Translations under genes and position numbers: made by a program
Shown: piece by piece, positions 16,174 to 24,503 of the stretch
Numbering within the stretch: the stretch's first letter is position 1
Layout: every line of letters begins with the position of its first letter
Notes under the pieces: model-generated
The model's input: the letters and a program-made list of their open reading frames with translations, nothing else
The model's database searches: none
What the model was told of the DNA's origin: nothing
NCBI RefSeq assembly: GCF_020410765.1
Contig: NZ_CP084541.1
Coordinates: 3,228,501-3,292,500 of the forward strand
Reading direction: 5' to 3'
Origin: Streptomyces marincola
GTDB lineage: Bacteria > Actinomycetota > Actinomycetes > Streptomycetales > Streptomycetaceae
DNA: 64,000 bases

Positions 16174-18273
16174 TCATTCGCTGTCGATGCCGTAGTCCGC
16201 GATGAGGTCGGCGAGGCCGCCCGGGTAGCCCTTGCCGCCGGGCACGAACGTCCAGTCGCCGCCCGCCCGGCGCCTGAAGGAGCCGAGGACCAGGGCGGTC
16301 TCGCCCGGGCGCCCGTCCGAGACGTCGAGCCGGTCGAGTTCCGCACCCGAGGCGTCGGCCAGGCGGATGTGTGCGCCCGTGAAGCCCGACAGGTCGGCCT
16401 CGGGGCCGGCGGCCGGGTCGACGGCCGCGGCGAGCACGAGCCGGTCGGCGCGTTCCGGCAGGGCGTCGAACGCGACGCGCAGCGCGGCCCTGTCCGGCCC
16501 CGAGGCGGGCACGGAGCGGAGCGTACCCTCCGGCGTCGCGGGGTTGTTGTAGAAGACGAAGTGCTCGTCGCTGAGGGCGCGTCCGCCCTGGCAGAGCAGC
16601 GCGCACACGTCGAGCGCGACGGCGCCGCGCCACGCCATGCCGAGGACGTTCTCCTCGGCGCCCGCGCCGGCCGGCGCGGGCGCCGGGTCCTGCGCCCGGG
16701 GCCCGGCGGCGGGCGGGCCGGGGGCGCCGAGACGGCCGGAGAGCCCGGCCGCGTCGAGCAGTTCGAGCAGCTGCGGTCCGCCGATGAGCGTCAGGGGCTT
16801 TCCGTTCGCGAACGCGTACGAGCCGGGCCCGAAGCCGGACGTGGTGACCAGGATGCCCTTGTTCGCGCCCGCGGCCTGCACGGTCCCGTACAGGTCGCGG
16901 ACCGCGCTCGGCGGAACGGTGGCCCGGTAGCGCTTGGCCTGGACGATGATCCGCCCGCCGCTGACCGGGTCGGGGTCGAGGGCTTCGACGTCCACGCCCC
17001 CGTCGTTGCTGCGCTGGGTGGTGACGGCGCGCATGCCCCTGGCCCTGAACAGTTCGGCGATCAGGTGCTCGAACGCGACCGGGTCCATGGCGAGCAGGTC
17101 GGGCACGTCGTCGCCGAGCGCGGTACCGCCCTGGCCGACGTCGGCGGGCCGCGGGCCGGGCGCGACGGCGGCGTACTGGTCGGGGCGGGCCGACAGCCGG
17201 CCGCCGAGGCCGTCCACGAGGCAGTCGACGGCGTTCACGCGCGCGAGGTCGAGTCCGTCGAACGTCGCGCGCGGGACGGTCACGGCGGCCAGGACCAGTT
17301 CCGCGCGCCGCCCGGTGGCCGGGTCGTGGTCGTCGACGAACCCGTTGAGCACCACGGAGTTCAGCGCGCGCGAGGCGTCGGCGGCGAACAGGTCGCGCAG
17401 CACCAGCAGCATGCTCTGCGCCAGCACGTCCCGGTAGAGGGCGCGCCGCTGGGCGGCGGGTCGCGCGGTCTCGCGCTCCTCGTCGGCCGAGGCGACGTAC
17501 CGCACCGACCTGGCCTCGGGGACGACGGCGAACGCGGGCAGTTCCCAGTCGAGCACGAGCGTTCCCGCGGCCCGGTCGAACGACGCCTCGACGCGGCGCG
17601 GGAAGTCCTCGGGCCAGGCCGCCGCCGCGTACAGGGCGGCCGTGAAGAACTCCTCGACCGCCTCCTCCTCGCCGCGCGCGAGCCGGTCGCGCAGCCGGGC
17701 CACGCCCTCGTTGTGGTGGCGGATCTCCGCGATCCGCTCGTGCGCCCAGCGGTCGTACTGCTGCCGGTAGCCGGCGAGTTGGTGCTGCCGCTGGGCCTCG
17801 GCGGCCTGGGCGGCGCGCAGGTCGTGCTCGTACCTGGCCCGCGCCTCGGCCTCGGCCCGCCGCCCGGCCCCGAACGACCAGCCGCCGCTCTGCGCCCGGT
17901 ACCGCAACGGGTCGGGCACCGGCACCGGCACGCCGAGCGGGCCGGGGTCGAACGGCTCGACCGCCTCGGGCCTCAGCAGCGCCTCGGTGCGGAACGCGGG
18001 CGCGGCGCAGCCGGCCGCCAGCAGGCCGGTCAACGCGGTGACGCGCGCCTCCAGTTCTTCCGTGCGCCGGCGCGCGCTCGCCTCGCGCCCGCGCCGGTGG
18101 GCGGCCTGCTGCTCCCGTTCGGTGCGGGCGCGTTCGCGCTCCCAGGCGCGCTGCTGCCGTTCCTGCTCACGCTGCTGCTGCGACCAGGCCCGCTGCGCCG
18201 CCTGCGCCCGCAGTTGCTGCTGGCGCTGGGCCTGCGCCCATGCCCCGACCACCCCTTGAGAACGACGACCCAT
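16174..18273 (-). CDS. Fusion of Mrr-type restriction nuclease domain and TerD stress domain
   Basis: This 699-aa protein starts at ATG 18273 (MGRRSQGVVGAW), with a purine-rich GGGGAAGGG upstream. Residues 5-85 are a Gln/Arg-rich coiled coil, and a second helical, charged stretch spans about 150-210. Residues about 390-515 are an Mrr_cat endonuclease: FEHLIAELFRARGM, then NDGGVDVEA near 424 and VQAKRY near 443, i.e. the D...QxK active-site pattern. From about 541 to the end is a TerD/calcium-binding stress domain (FVFYNN and a C-terminal TFVPGGKGYPGG). Mrr cuts modified DNA; TerD proteins bind Ca2+ and are linked to tellurite and phage resistance. The combination suggests a DNA-surveillance role. 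It is monocistronic and ends convergent with the xylanase. Confidence 0.85.
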   Translation of the reverse strand: MGRRSQGVVGAWAQAQRQQQLRAQAAQRAWSQQQREQERQQRAWERERARTEREQQAAHRRGREASARRRTEELEARVTALTGLLAAGCAAPAFRTEALLRPEAVEPFDPGPLGVPVPVPDPLRYRAQSGGWSFGAGRRAEAEARARYEHDLRAAQAAEAQRQHQLAGYRQQYDRWAHERIAEIRHHNEGVARLRDRLARGEEEAVEEFFTAALYAAAAWPEDFPRRVEASFDRAAGTLVLDWELPAFAVVPEARSVRYVASADEERETARPAAQRRALYRDVLAQSMLLVLRDLFAADASRALNSVVLNGFVDDHDPATGRRAELVLAAVTVPRATFDGLDLARVNAVDCLVDGLGGRLSARPDQYAAVAPGPRPADVGQGGTALGDDVPDLLAMDPVAFEHLIAELFRARGMRAVTTQRSNDGGVDVEALDPDPVSGGRIIVQAKRYRATVPPSAVRDLYGTVQAAGANKGILVTTSGFGPGSYAFANGKPLTLIGGPQLLELLDAAGLSGRLGAPGPPAAGPRAQDPAPAPAGAGAEENVLGMAWRGAVALDVCALLCQGGRALSDEHFVFYNNPATPEGTLRSVPASGPDRAALRVAFDALPERADRLVLAAAVDPAAGPEADLSGFTGAHIRLADASGAELDRLDVSDGRPGETALVLGSFRRRAGGDWTFVPGGKGYPGGLADLIADYGIDSE

Positions 18274-18456
18274 GCGGCCCCAGCCCTTCCCCTGCGGGAC
18301 TTCACCGTCCCGGCACACCGCGCCGGCCTCGTCACCGGCACCGACACTCAACCTATGAGATGACCCACGAGGCGGGCACCGGGTTGCCCGCGCCCCGGCG
18401 GGGCCTAGTGCCGGGCCACGGAGCGTTCCCGGTGCGAGGAACGGGAGGGGAACCCC

Positions 18457-19086
18457 ATGGAGCGTGTCGCGCTCGACCTGCCCGCGCCCGCCGCGCTGCG
18501 GGGGCGGTGGGCGGCCTGGGCCGCGGTGCACCGCGCCGGGCGCGCGGGGCGCGGCTGCCGCGCGGCGGGGCCGGTGTGGCACTACGACGACGGCGGGGGC
18601 AACTGGCTGGAGCTGCACCACCTCGACGGGGGCCGGGCGGTGCTCGTCGGGCACGACCACGAGTGCTCGCCCGAGCCGGAGGAGGGGATCGACCTGCTGG
18701 CCGGGGCGCCGGAGTGGTGGGCGCCCGTGCTGCGGGCGGCGGTGAGGGAGTACGAGTTCGTCGGGTTCCTGTACGGGTTCGACGGCGCGGCGTGGTCGCG
18801 CGCCCCGTACGAGGTCGACGACGGCTTCCGCGCGGTGAACCTGCCCGCGCTCACCCGGGAGGCCACGCACCGGCGGATCGCGGACGCCTGCCGGTACGAC
18901 CCGCGCGGCGGGCGGCGGGACGCGTCGCGGCCCGCGCCGTCCGAGGCCGCGGTCGACGCGCTGATCGCCGCGGACGGGGACGTCACCGAGGAGCTGCTGG
19001 CCGCGGTCGTCGGCGCGGGCGACTGGGAGACGGCCGCGGGCGCGGCGCACGCCCGGCGGTTCCTGGAGGCTCACGCGCCGGTGTGA
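18457..19086 (+). CDS. Conserved hypothetical protein
   Basis: This 209-aa soluble protein starts at ATG 18457 after GGGAGGGG. It has many Trp and aromatic residues (VWHYDDGGGNWLELHHL, PEWWAPVL, FVGFLYGFDGAAW) and acidic turns in its first two thirds, and an Ala-rich helical C terminus. I recognise no domain or catalytic motif. It is divergent from the Mrr-TerD gene, 183 bases away, and is followed after 167 bases by the PH-domain gene. High third-position GC supports it as a real gene. Confidence 0.6.
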   Translation: MERVALDLPAPAALRGRWAAWAAVHRAGRAGRGCRAAGPVWHYDDGGGNWLELHHLDGGRAVLVGHDHECSPEPEEGIDLLAGAPEWWAPVLRAAVREYEFVGFLYGFDGAAWSRAPYEVDDGFRAVNLPALTREATHRRIADACRYDPRGGRRDASRPAPSEAAVDALIAADGDVTEELLAAVVGAGDWETAAGAAHARRFLEAHAPV

Positions 19087-19253
19087 ACGGGCGCGCGCCC
19101 CAAGGCCGTTCGTACCGAACGGCCGTCGCGCCGGGCGCGCGCGCCGCGCACCCCGGGGCAGGACCGAGGCGGTCGGGCCCTGCGGGCGGCGCGTGCCGCG
19201 GGTTACAGTGCGGAGGAAAGCGCACCGGGCACTCTCAAGGGCGGGGGACTGCT

Positions 19254-19619
19254 GTGGCACTCTTCGGGAACGCGCACACCATCGATCCGGTATCGGCGCA
19301 GCAGGAGTACGCGCGGCTGCTGGGTCAGGGCGAACAGGTCCACGCGGCCTTCCAGTTGATCCGCGACACGATCCTGTTCACCGACCGGCGGCTCATCCTC
19401 GTCGACAAGCAGGGCATCACGGGCAGGAAGGTCGAGTACCACTCCATCCCGTACCGCAGCATCTCGCACTTCGCGGTGGAGACGGCGGGGACGTTCGACC
19501 TGGACGCCGAGCTGAAGATCTGGATCTCGGGCGCGGCGACCCCCGTGGAGAAGACGTTCACCAAGGGCGTCGACATCTACGAGGTGCAGGCGATCCTCAC
19601 GCAGTTCGTGACGCGCTGA
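19254..19619 (+). CDS. Bacterial PH-domain protein
   Basis: This 121-aa protein starts at GTG 19254 (MALFGNAHTID). The pattern QLIRDTILFTDRRLILVDKQG, then KVEYHSIPYRSI and AELKIWISG, is diagnostic of the bPH_1 fold (YvbH-like). It is one complete beta-barrel with a C-terminal helix, and the length is normal. Bacterial PH proteins are small cytoplasmic oligomers of uncertain ligand, often general stress genes. A TACAGT hexamer lies about 45 bases upstream. Confidence 0.85.
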   Translation: MALFGNAHTIDPVSAQQEYARLLGQGEQVHAAFQLIRDTILFTDRRLILVDKQGITGRKVEYHSIPYRSISHFAVETAGTFDLDAELKIWISGAATPVEKTFTKGVDIYEVQAILTQFVTR

Positions 19620-19630
19620 CCGCCCGGCGG

Positions 19631-19649
19631 GCCGCGCCGCGGGCGCGGC
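19631..19649. terminator. Short hairpin between PH and GST-like genes
   Basis: GCCGCGC and GCGCGGC pair around CGCGG, between convergent stop codons. Confidence 0.4.
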
Positions 19650-19684
19650 GCCGTGCGGCCCAGCGGTCAGGGGCGGCCGAGCGG

Positions 19685-20770
19685 TCAGGGCCGGCCGGCC
19701 GGCGGCACCTCCTCGACGGCGGGCGGCGGCCCCGGCGGCGTGCCGTCGCCGAAGGGCCGGCCGCCGAGCTGCTCGCGGTGGTGCGGCCCCAGCCAGCCGG
19801 AGAGGTCGGGCCCCGCCGGCAGCACGCCGGTCGGGTTGATGCCGGTGTGCACGAGGTAGTAGTGCCGTTTGATGTGGTCGAAGTCGACCGTGTCGCCGAA
19901 TCCTGGCGTCTGGAACAGGTCGCGCGTGTAGGCCCACAGCACGGGGTCCTCGGTCAGCTTGTTCCGGTTGCACTTGAAGTGGCCGTGGTAGACGGCGTCG
20001 AAGCGGACCAGCGTCGTGAACAGGCGGATGTCCGCCTCGGTGATGGTGTCCCCGACCAGGTAGCGGCGGTCGGCGAGCCGCCGCGACAGCTCGTCGAGCC
20101 GGCGGAACACGTCCCGGTAGGCCGCCTCGTACTCGCCCTGATCGGTGGCGAACCCGGCCCGGTACACGCCGTTGTTGACGTCGCGGAAGACGCCCTCCAT
20201 GACCTCGTCGATCTCCTCGCGCAGCGCCTCCGGGTACAGGTCGGGGGCGCCCTCGCGGTGCAGGGCGGTCCACTCGGTGGCGAGGTCGAGGGTGATCCGC
20301 TGGTAGTCGTTGGTGACGAGCACGCCGGTCGGCACGTCGACGACCGCGGGGACGCTGACGCCGCCGGGGTAGCCGGTCTCCCGCGCGTCGTACGCCTCGC
20401 TCAGGAAGCGGATGCCGAGCACGGGGTCCTTGCCGCCGGGGTCGAGCGTGAAGCGCCAGCTGCGGTCGTCCTGGATCGGGTCGACGACGGCGAGCGACAG
20501 GGCGGCCTCAAGGCCGAGCAGCCGCCGCGAGATGAGGGCCCGGCTCGCCCAGGGGCAGGCGCGGCTGACGACGAGCCGGTACCGCCCGGCCGCCACCGGC
20601 CAGCCGTCGGCGCCGTCGGCCGTGACGCGGTCGGCGAAGTGGCCGGGCGACCGGCTGAACTTCTTCCTGCCGTACTGGGAGTTGCCGTCCCCGCCGCCCG
20701 CCGCGGTGTCCTGTCCCTCACTGGTCGTCTCGCCGGTCCGGTCGCCGGTCCCGTCGGTCGTGCCGCTCAT
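19685..20770 (-). CDS. Glutathionyl/mycothiolyl-hydroquinone reductase-like, xi-class GST
   Basis: This 361-aa protein has a disordered Gly/Thr-rich first 30 residues. A thioredoxin-like N domain with CPWA at 72-75 (catalytic Cys of the Xi/Omega class) follows, then an all-helical C domain (DEVMEGVFRDVNNGVYRAGF, VGDTITEADIRLF, YPGGVSVPAV earlier). Xi-class enzymes (YqjG/ECM4) reduce glutathionyl-hydroquinones. Actinomycetes lack glutathione and use mycothiol, so the natural thiol is probably different. The C-terminal 40 residues are Pro/Gly-rich. It follows the cupin gene on the same strand, but a strong terminator separates them. Confidence 0.88.
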   Translation of the reverse strand: MSGTTDGTGDRTGETTSEGQDTAAGGGDGNSQYGRKKFSRSPGHFADRVTADGADGWPVAAGRYRLVVSRACPWASRALISRRLLGLEAALSLAVVDPIQDDRSWRFTLDPGGKDPVLGIRFLSEAYDARETGYPGGVSVPAVVDVPTGVLVTNDYQRITLDLATEWTALHREGAPDLYPEALREEIDEVMEGVFRDVNNGVYRAGFATDQGEYEAAYRDVFRRLDELSRRLADRRYLVGDTITEADIRLFTTLVRFDAVYHGHFKCNRNKLTEDPVLWAYTRDLFQTPGFGDTVDFDHIKRHYYLVHTGINPTGVLPAGPDLSGWLGPHHREQLGGRPFGDGTPPGPPPAVEEVPPAGRP

Positions 20771-20895
20771 GATCGTGTCCTCGGGTGGTGTGTGCGTGGT
20801 TCCGGTCGCTGCCCGGACTGGCAGTGAATGCCCACGTCCGGCCGTTTCATGCCGACCGTCACCCGCTCGCGCGAGGCGTTCCCCGGGAACGCGCG

Positions 20896-20933
20896 GGGCC
20901 CCGCCGGGCGGAACGCTCCGCCCGGCGGGGCCC
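20896..20933 (-). terminator. Strong terminator of the pigment operon
   Basis: Perfect 17-bp stem (GGGCCCCGCCGGGCGGA with its complement) around ACGC, 23 bases past the cupin stop on the minus strand. It should end the bpsA-to-cupin transcript. Confidence 0.8.
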
Positions 20934-20956
20934 GTGCGCCGGGCGGGTGCCCGGCG

Positions 20957-21448
20957 TCAGTGGCGGCCCCAGCCGGGGGCTGTTCCGTCGAGGGTCAGCT
21001 CGAACTGGTCGTAGCGGGCCATGAGGTCGAGCAGTTCGTCCTCGGTGGGCCGGTTGCCGTCGGCGTACAGCTCGGCCAAGCCCCGGAAGTACTCCTCGCG
21101 GTTGATCGCGGGGGTGAAGATGATGAGCATGGTCGCCTGGTCCTGGTACGGGTTGCGGAAGCCGTGCGACATGTTCTCCGGCACGTTGACGTACGTGCCC
21201 GGGGGCGCGGCGAACGTCTCGCCGTCCAGGTGGAGTTCGACGACTCCGTGCAGCACGTAGAACGCTTCGAGCTGTTCGCGGTGGACGTGCGGCGAGGCGC
21301 CGGGCGCGCCCGGGTCCATGCGGTGCTCGAAGATGCCGAGCCGGTCGTCGGTCTCGCCGCCGACCGCCTTGAACGTGGTCTGCGTGGTCGTGCCGATCTG
21401 CACCTTCTCGCCGTCGCCGGGAAGCAGGATGCGGGGCAGCATGGTCAT
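20957..21448 (-). CDS. Cupin-domain protein at end of indigoidine-type operon
   Basis: This 163-aa single-cupin protein has metal-binding residues in motif 1 (PHVHREQLEAFYVLHG) and motif 2 (PENMSHGFRNP, about 90-100). Its ATG overlaps the stop of the CysK-like gene (ATGA), so it is translated with that operon. Small cupins act as isomerases, dioxygenases or sensors; the reaction cannot be read from sequence. The position suggests tailoring or protection during pigment or amino-acid synthesis. Confidence 0.82.
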   Translation of the reverse strand: MTMLPRILLPGDGEKVQIGTTTQTTFKAVGGETDDRLGIFEHRMDPGAPGASPHVHREQLEAFYVLHGVVELHLDGETFAAPPGTYVNVPENMSHGFRNPYQDQATMLIIFTPAINREEYFRGLAELYADGNRPTEDELLDLMARYDQFELTLDGTAPGWGRH

Positions 21449-22500
21449 CGGGACTCACTCCTCTGGTCGGCGGTGCGGTCGGTGGCGGGCTCGGTGGCGG
21501 GCTCGGTGGCGCGTTCTGTGGCGGGGCCGTCGGGGCGTTCGGCGGCCGGCTCGGCCGGCGGTTCCGCGTCGAGCCACGAGAGGTAGCGCTCGCCGGTGTC
21601 GGGGAACAGGCCGACGAGGGTGCGGCCCGCGTGCTCGGGGCGGGAGCCGACGACGCGGCAGGCGTGCGCGGCGGCCCCCGAGGAGACGCCGACCAGCAGC
21701 CCCGCGGTCCTGGCGAGCAGCCGCATGGTGGCGAACGCGTCCGCGTCCGACACGGTGACGACCTCGTCGATCACGTCGGTGTCCGTGGTGGCCGCGAGGA
21801 ACCCGCCGTTGAGACCGGGGATGCGGTGCAGGCCGCCCCAGCCCTCGCTGAGCACCGGCGAGGACGCGGGCTCGACGGCCACGACGGTCAGGTCGGGGTT
21901 GCGCTCCTTGAGGTAGCGGGCCGTGCCGGACAGCGTTCCCCCGGTGCCGACGCCGCACACGAAGACGTCGACCCTGCCCTCGGTGTCGGCCCAGATCTCC
22001 GGGCCCGTGGTGGCGTAGTGGGCCTGGACGTTGTCGGGGTTCTCGTGCTGGCAGGCGAACCAGGAGTCGGGCAGCGAGCCGTGGATCTCCTCGGCCTTCT
22101 CGACGGCCGCCGCGTAGCCCTCCTCGTGCGGGGTGAACACGATCTCCGCGCCGAACGCCCGGAGCAGCCTGATCCGTTCACCGGTCGCGTTGTCGGGGAG
22201 CACGATCACGCACGGGTAGCCGCGCGCGGCGCACAGCGCGGCCAGGGAGATGCCGGTGTTGCCCGAGGTGGCCTCGACGACGGTGCTCACGCCGGGCAGC
22301 AGCGCGCCGCGCCGCTCGGCCGCGTCGAGCATGTAGAGGGCGGTCCTGTCCTTGACGCTGGACAGGGGGTTGGCGGATTCGAGCTTGGCGTAGACGGTGG
22401 TACCGGCGTGCGGGAGACCGAGGTCGAGCGCGATGACGGGGGTGCCGCCGATCAGGTGGTCGAGCGTTGCGGCGGGCCTCCGGGGGGTCGAGGTGAGCAT
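21445..22500 (-). CDS. Cysteine synthase-like PLP enzyme (CysK/beta-substituted alanine synthase)
   Basis: This 351-aa fold-type II PLP enzyme has Lys50 in NPLSSVKDR as the PLP Schiff-base lysine, TSGNTG at 78-83 to bind the substrate carboxylate, and GVGTGGT near 183 to hold the PLP phosphate. The family converts O-acetylserine and a nucleophile (sulfide, amine or other) to a beta-substituted alanine. It directly follows a serine acetyltransferase-like gene, which would supply O-acetylserine. The last 45 residues are an odd Glu/Arg/Pro/Ala tail with ATEPATEP-type repeats, coded by 12-base repeats, beyond the normal ~310 aa. It overlaps the cupin gene by 4 bases. Confidence 0.88.
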   Translation of the reverse strand: MLTSTPRRPAATLDHLIGGTPVIALDLGLPHAGTTVYAKLESANPLSSVKDRTALYMLDAAERRGALLPGVSTVVEATSGNTGISLAALCAARGYPCVIVLPDNATGERIRLLRAFGAEIVFTPHEEGYAAAVEKAEEIHGSLPDSWFACQHENPDNVQAHYATTGPEIWADTEGRVDVFVCGVGTGGTLSGTARYLKERNPDLTVVAVEPASSPVLSEGWGGLHRIPGLNGGFLAATTDTDVIDEVVTVSDADAFATMRLLARTAGLLVGVSSGAAAHACRVVGSRPEHAGRTLVGLFPDTGERYLSWLDAEPPAEPAAERPDGPATERATEPATEPATDRTADQRSESR

Positions 22501-22540
22501 GGTGTCCTCCGTTCGGTCGGCGGTCGGCGGGCCGGCTGGG

Positions 22541-23224
22541 TCACCAGACGGGGAAGGAGCGGGGCGCGGCGGGCGCGGCCCGGGGCAGGGCGGGCGCGGT
22601 CGGGGGCACGGGAACGGGGCGGGTGACGGGACCGGGTGCGGTCGCGGCTGTGCGGGTGCGGGCCCGCGCGAGGGGCGCGAGGACGCGGGTGCGGCCGGCG
22701 ACGTCGTCGATCACCAGGGCCTGCGCGCCGATCACGGCGTCGTCGCCGACGGTGATCGGCCCGAGGAGGCTGGCGTTGGCGCCGATGACGACGCGGTCGC
22801 CGACGCGCGGGTGGCGCCGGGCGCCCTCCCCCCGCTCCCGGTCGTGCCACCAGCCGACCGAGCCGAGCGTCACCTGGTGGAAGATCGTGACGTCGTCGCC
22901 GATCACGGCGGTCTCCCCGATCACGACGCCGGCGCCGTGGTCGATGAAGAAGCCGCGCCCGATGGTGGCCCCCGGGTGGATCTCGATGCCGCCGGTCGCG
23001 AGCCTCGCCAGGACCGAGCACAGCCGCGCGGTGCGGCGCAGGCCGCGCCGGTGCAGCCGGTGCGCGACGCGGTGGCTCCAGATGGCGAGGACCGCGGGGT
23101 GCAGCAGCGCCTCGGTGCGGGAGCGCACCGAGGGGTCGCGCGCCCTGACGGTGTCGAGGTCGCGGACGGCCCGGCGGTAGGCCCGCCGCGGGGTCCGCGG
23201 CCCCGGCGTCCCGCGGGGGCTCAA
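22541..23224 (-). CDS. cysE: Serine O-acetyltransferase (CysE-like)
   Basis: This 227-aa protein starts at TTG 23224, which overlaps the stop of the transporter gene (TTGA); this coupling decides the start. After a helical N-terminal part come left-handed beta-helix hexapeptides: IHPGATIGRGFFIDHGAGVV, IGETAVIGDDVTIFHQVTLG and IGANASLLGPITVGD. The catalytic His is in FIDHG. The product makes O-acetylserine from serine and acetyl-CoA. The last ~45 residues are a Pro/Thr/Arg-rich tail unlike CysE, and the feedback-binding C terminus is replaced, so it may escape cysteine inhibition (inference). Confidence 0.87.
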   Translation of the reverse strand: MSPRGTPGPRTPRRAYRRAVRDLDTVRARDPSVRSRTEALLHPAVLAIWSHRVAHRLHRRGLRRTARLCSVLARLATGGIEIHPGATIGRGFFIDHGAGVVIGETAVIGDDVTIFHQVTLGSVGWWHDRERGEGARRHPRVGDRVVIGANASLLGPITVGDDAVIGAQALVIDDVAGRTRVLAPLARARTRTAATAPGPVTRPVPVPPTAPALPRAAPAAPRSFPVW

Positions 23225-24234
23225 CGCCGTTCCTCCGCCGCCCTGGTCGCGACCGGCTCGTCGCGGCCGGCGGCGGTTGTGGACTCCGCGGCTCCGGGCT
23301 GCGCGGCGGCGGGCGGGGCCTTGGGCGCGGGGGCGGCGTCCGCGGCCCCCGGCCCGCGGCGCAGCTGGCCGTCGCGGTTCTCGGCGTAGCCCATGGCCAG
23401 GAGCACGATGAGGCCGCCGGCCACGAGGTTCCAGGTGATCGTCTCGTCGAGCACGACGATGCTGACGAGGACGGAGGCGACCGGCACGACGTAGTTGACC
23501 GCGGAGGCCGTGGTGGCGCCGACGTCGTTGATGAGCCGGAAGTAGAGCACGTAGGCGAGCCCCGTGCTGAACAGCCCGAGCACGACGATGCTGCCGGTCA
23601 CGCGGCCGGTGAAGTCGGGCGTCTCCCAGGCGAGGAACGGCGTCACGGCGGCCTGGATGGCGAACGCCGCGATCAGCTGGGAGGCGGCGGCGCCCATGGC
23701 GGGCAGCTTCTTGGGCGACAGGAACTTCCGCACGTACACGAAACCGCAGGCGTAGCTGACCGCCGCGCCGAGGCACGCGAGTTGGCCGCCGAAGGAGCCG
23801 AGCGCGTCGCCCCACGGGCCCATGAGCACCACGACCCCGATGAAGCCGAAGGCGAGGCCGGTGGCCTTGCGGCCGGTGACCCGCTCGTTCGGCAGGGCGG
23901 CGGTGGCGATGGCGAGGGTCAGCAGCGGGGTGCCGCCGATGAGGACGCCGGCGATGGCGGCGCCCGTGGTCTGCTCGCCGTAGGAGAGGAGGAGGAACGG
24001 GATGACGTTGCCGAACAGCGCGGCGGCGGCCACGTGGCCCCACACGCCGAGCTGCCTGGGCAGCGGCACGCGGCGGAACGCGACGATGAGGGAGAGGACG
24101 GCGGCGCCGAGGAAGAGGCGGGCGAGGACGAGCTGGCCCGGGGTCAGTCCTTCGAGCGACACCTTGATGAACGTGAAGCTGCTTCCCCAGAGCAGCGCGA
24201 GGAGCAGGAACCGGCCGGCGGTTGCGTTGAGCAT
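23221..24234 (-). CDS. EamA/DMT-family exporter of the indigoidine-type operon
   Basis: This 337-aa membrane protein has ten predicted hydrophobic segments in two EamA repeats (for example LLLALLWGSSFTFIKVSL at the N terminus and VVPVASVLVSIVVLDETITW in the second repeat). A 50-residue cytoplasmic Ala/Pro tail follows. DMT proteins export amino acids, drugs and pigment precursors. It lies 44 bases after the synthetase and overlaps cysE, so export of the NRPS product or of an amino acid is a natural guess. The start ATG at 24234 begins the first membrane helix. Confidence 0.87.
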   Translation of the reverse strand: MLNATAGRFLLLALLWGSSFTFIKVSLEGLTPGQLVLARLFLGAAVLSLIVAFRRVPLPRQLGVWGHVAAAALFGNVIPFLLLSYGEQTTGAAIAGVLIGGTPLLTLAIATAALPNERVTGRKATGLAFGFIGVVVLMGPWGDALGSFGGQLACLGAAVSYACGFVYVRKFLSPKKLPAMGAAASQLIAAFAIQAAVTPFLAWETPDFTGRVTGSIVVLGLFSTGLAYVLYFRLINDVGATTASAVNYVVPVASVLVSIVVLDETITWNLVAGGLIVLLAMGYAENRDGQLRRGPGAADAAPAPKAPPAAAQPGAAESTTAAGRDEPVATRAAEERR

Positions 24235-24278
24235 CTGGACTCCGTGGTTGGGTCGTGCGGTTGCGGTGTCGGTGCCGG

Positions 24279-24503
24279 TCAGTACTGCGGGAACTTGCGG
24301 AGCAGTGCCTTCCGGTTCACGATCTCGGGGATGTAGACGCGTTCGTTCCACGCCTCCTGTTCGACGGGTTCGAGCGCGATGGAGATGACTCCCTCGTCGC
24401 AGCGGAAGGCCGTCTGCACGGCCGTGGTCACGGCGGCCACGAGCCGCGACTGCTCCTCCTCGGTGAGCGGCACCGGGAAGTGCTTGATGTTGACGTGCGG
24501 CAC
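24279..24503 (-). CDS. Possible internally initiated tautomerase (4-OT type) inside the NRPS frame
   Basis: The codon for residue 1329 of the NRPS is GTG and is preceded by AAGGGGAGACATC, a strong Shine-Dalgarno sequence at ideal distance. Initiation here would give a 74-aa protein beginning Met-Pro-His-Val-Asn-Ile-Lys. This is the exact form of free-standing 4-oxalocrotonate tautomerases, in which Pro becomes the N-terminal catalytic base once Met is removed. In the fusion that proline is buried in the chain and should be inactive. No stop codon separates it from the thioesterase. Both a fused and a free form may be made. Confidence 0.5.
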   Translation of the reverse strand: MPHVNIKHFPVPLTEEEQSRLVAAVTTAVQTAFRCDEGVISIALEPVEQEAWNERVYIPEIVNRKALLRKFPQY

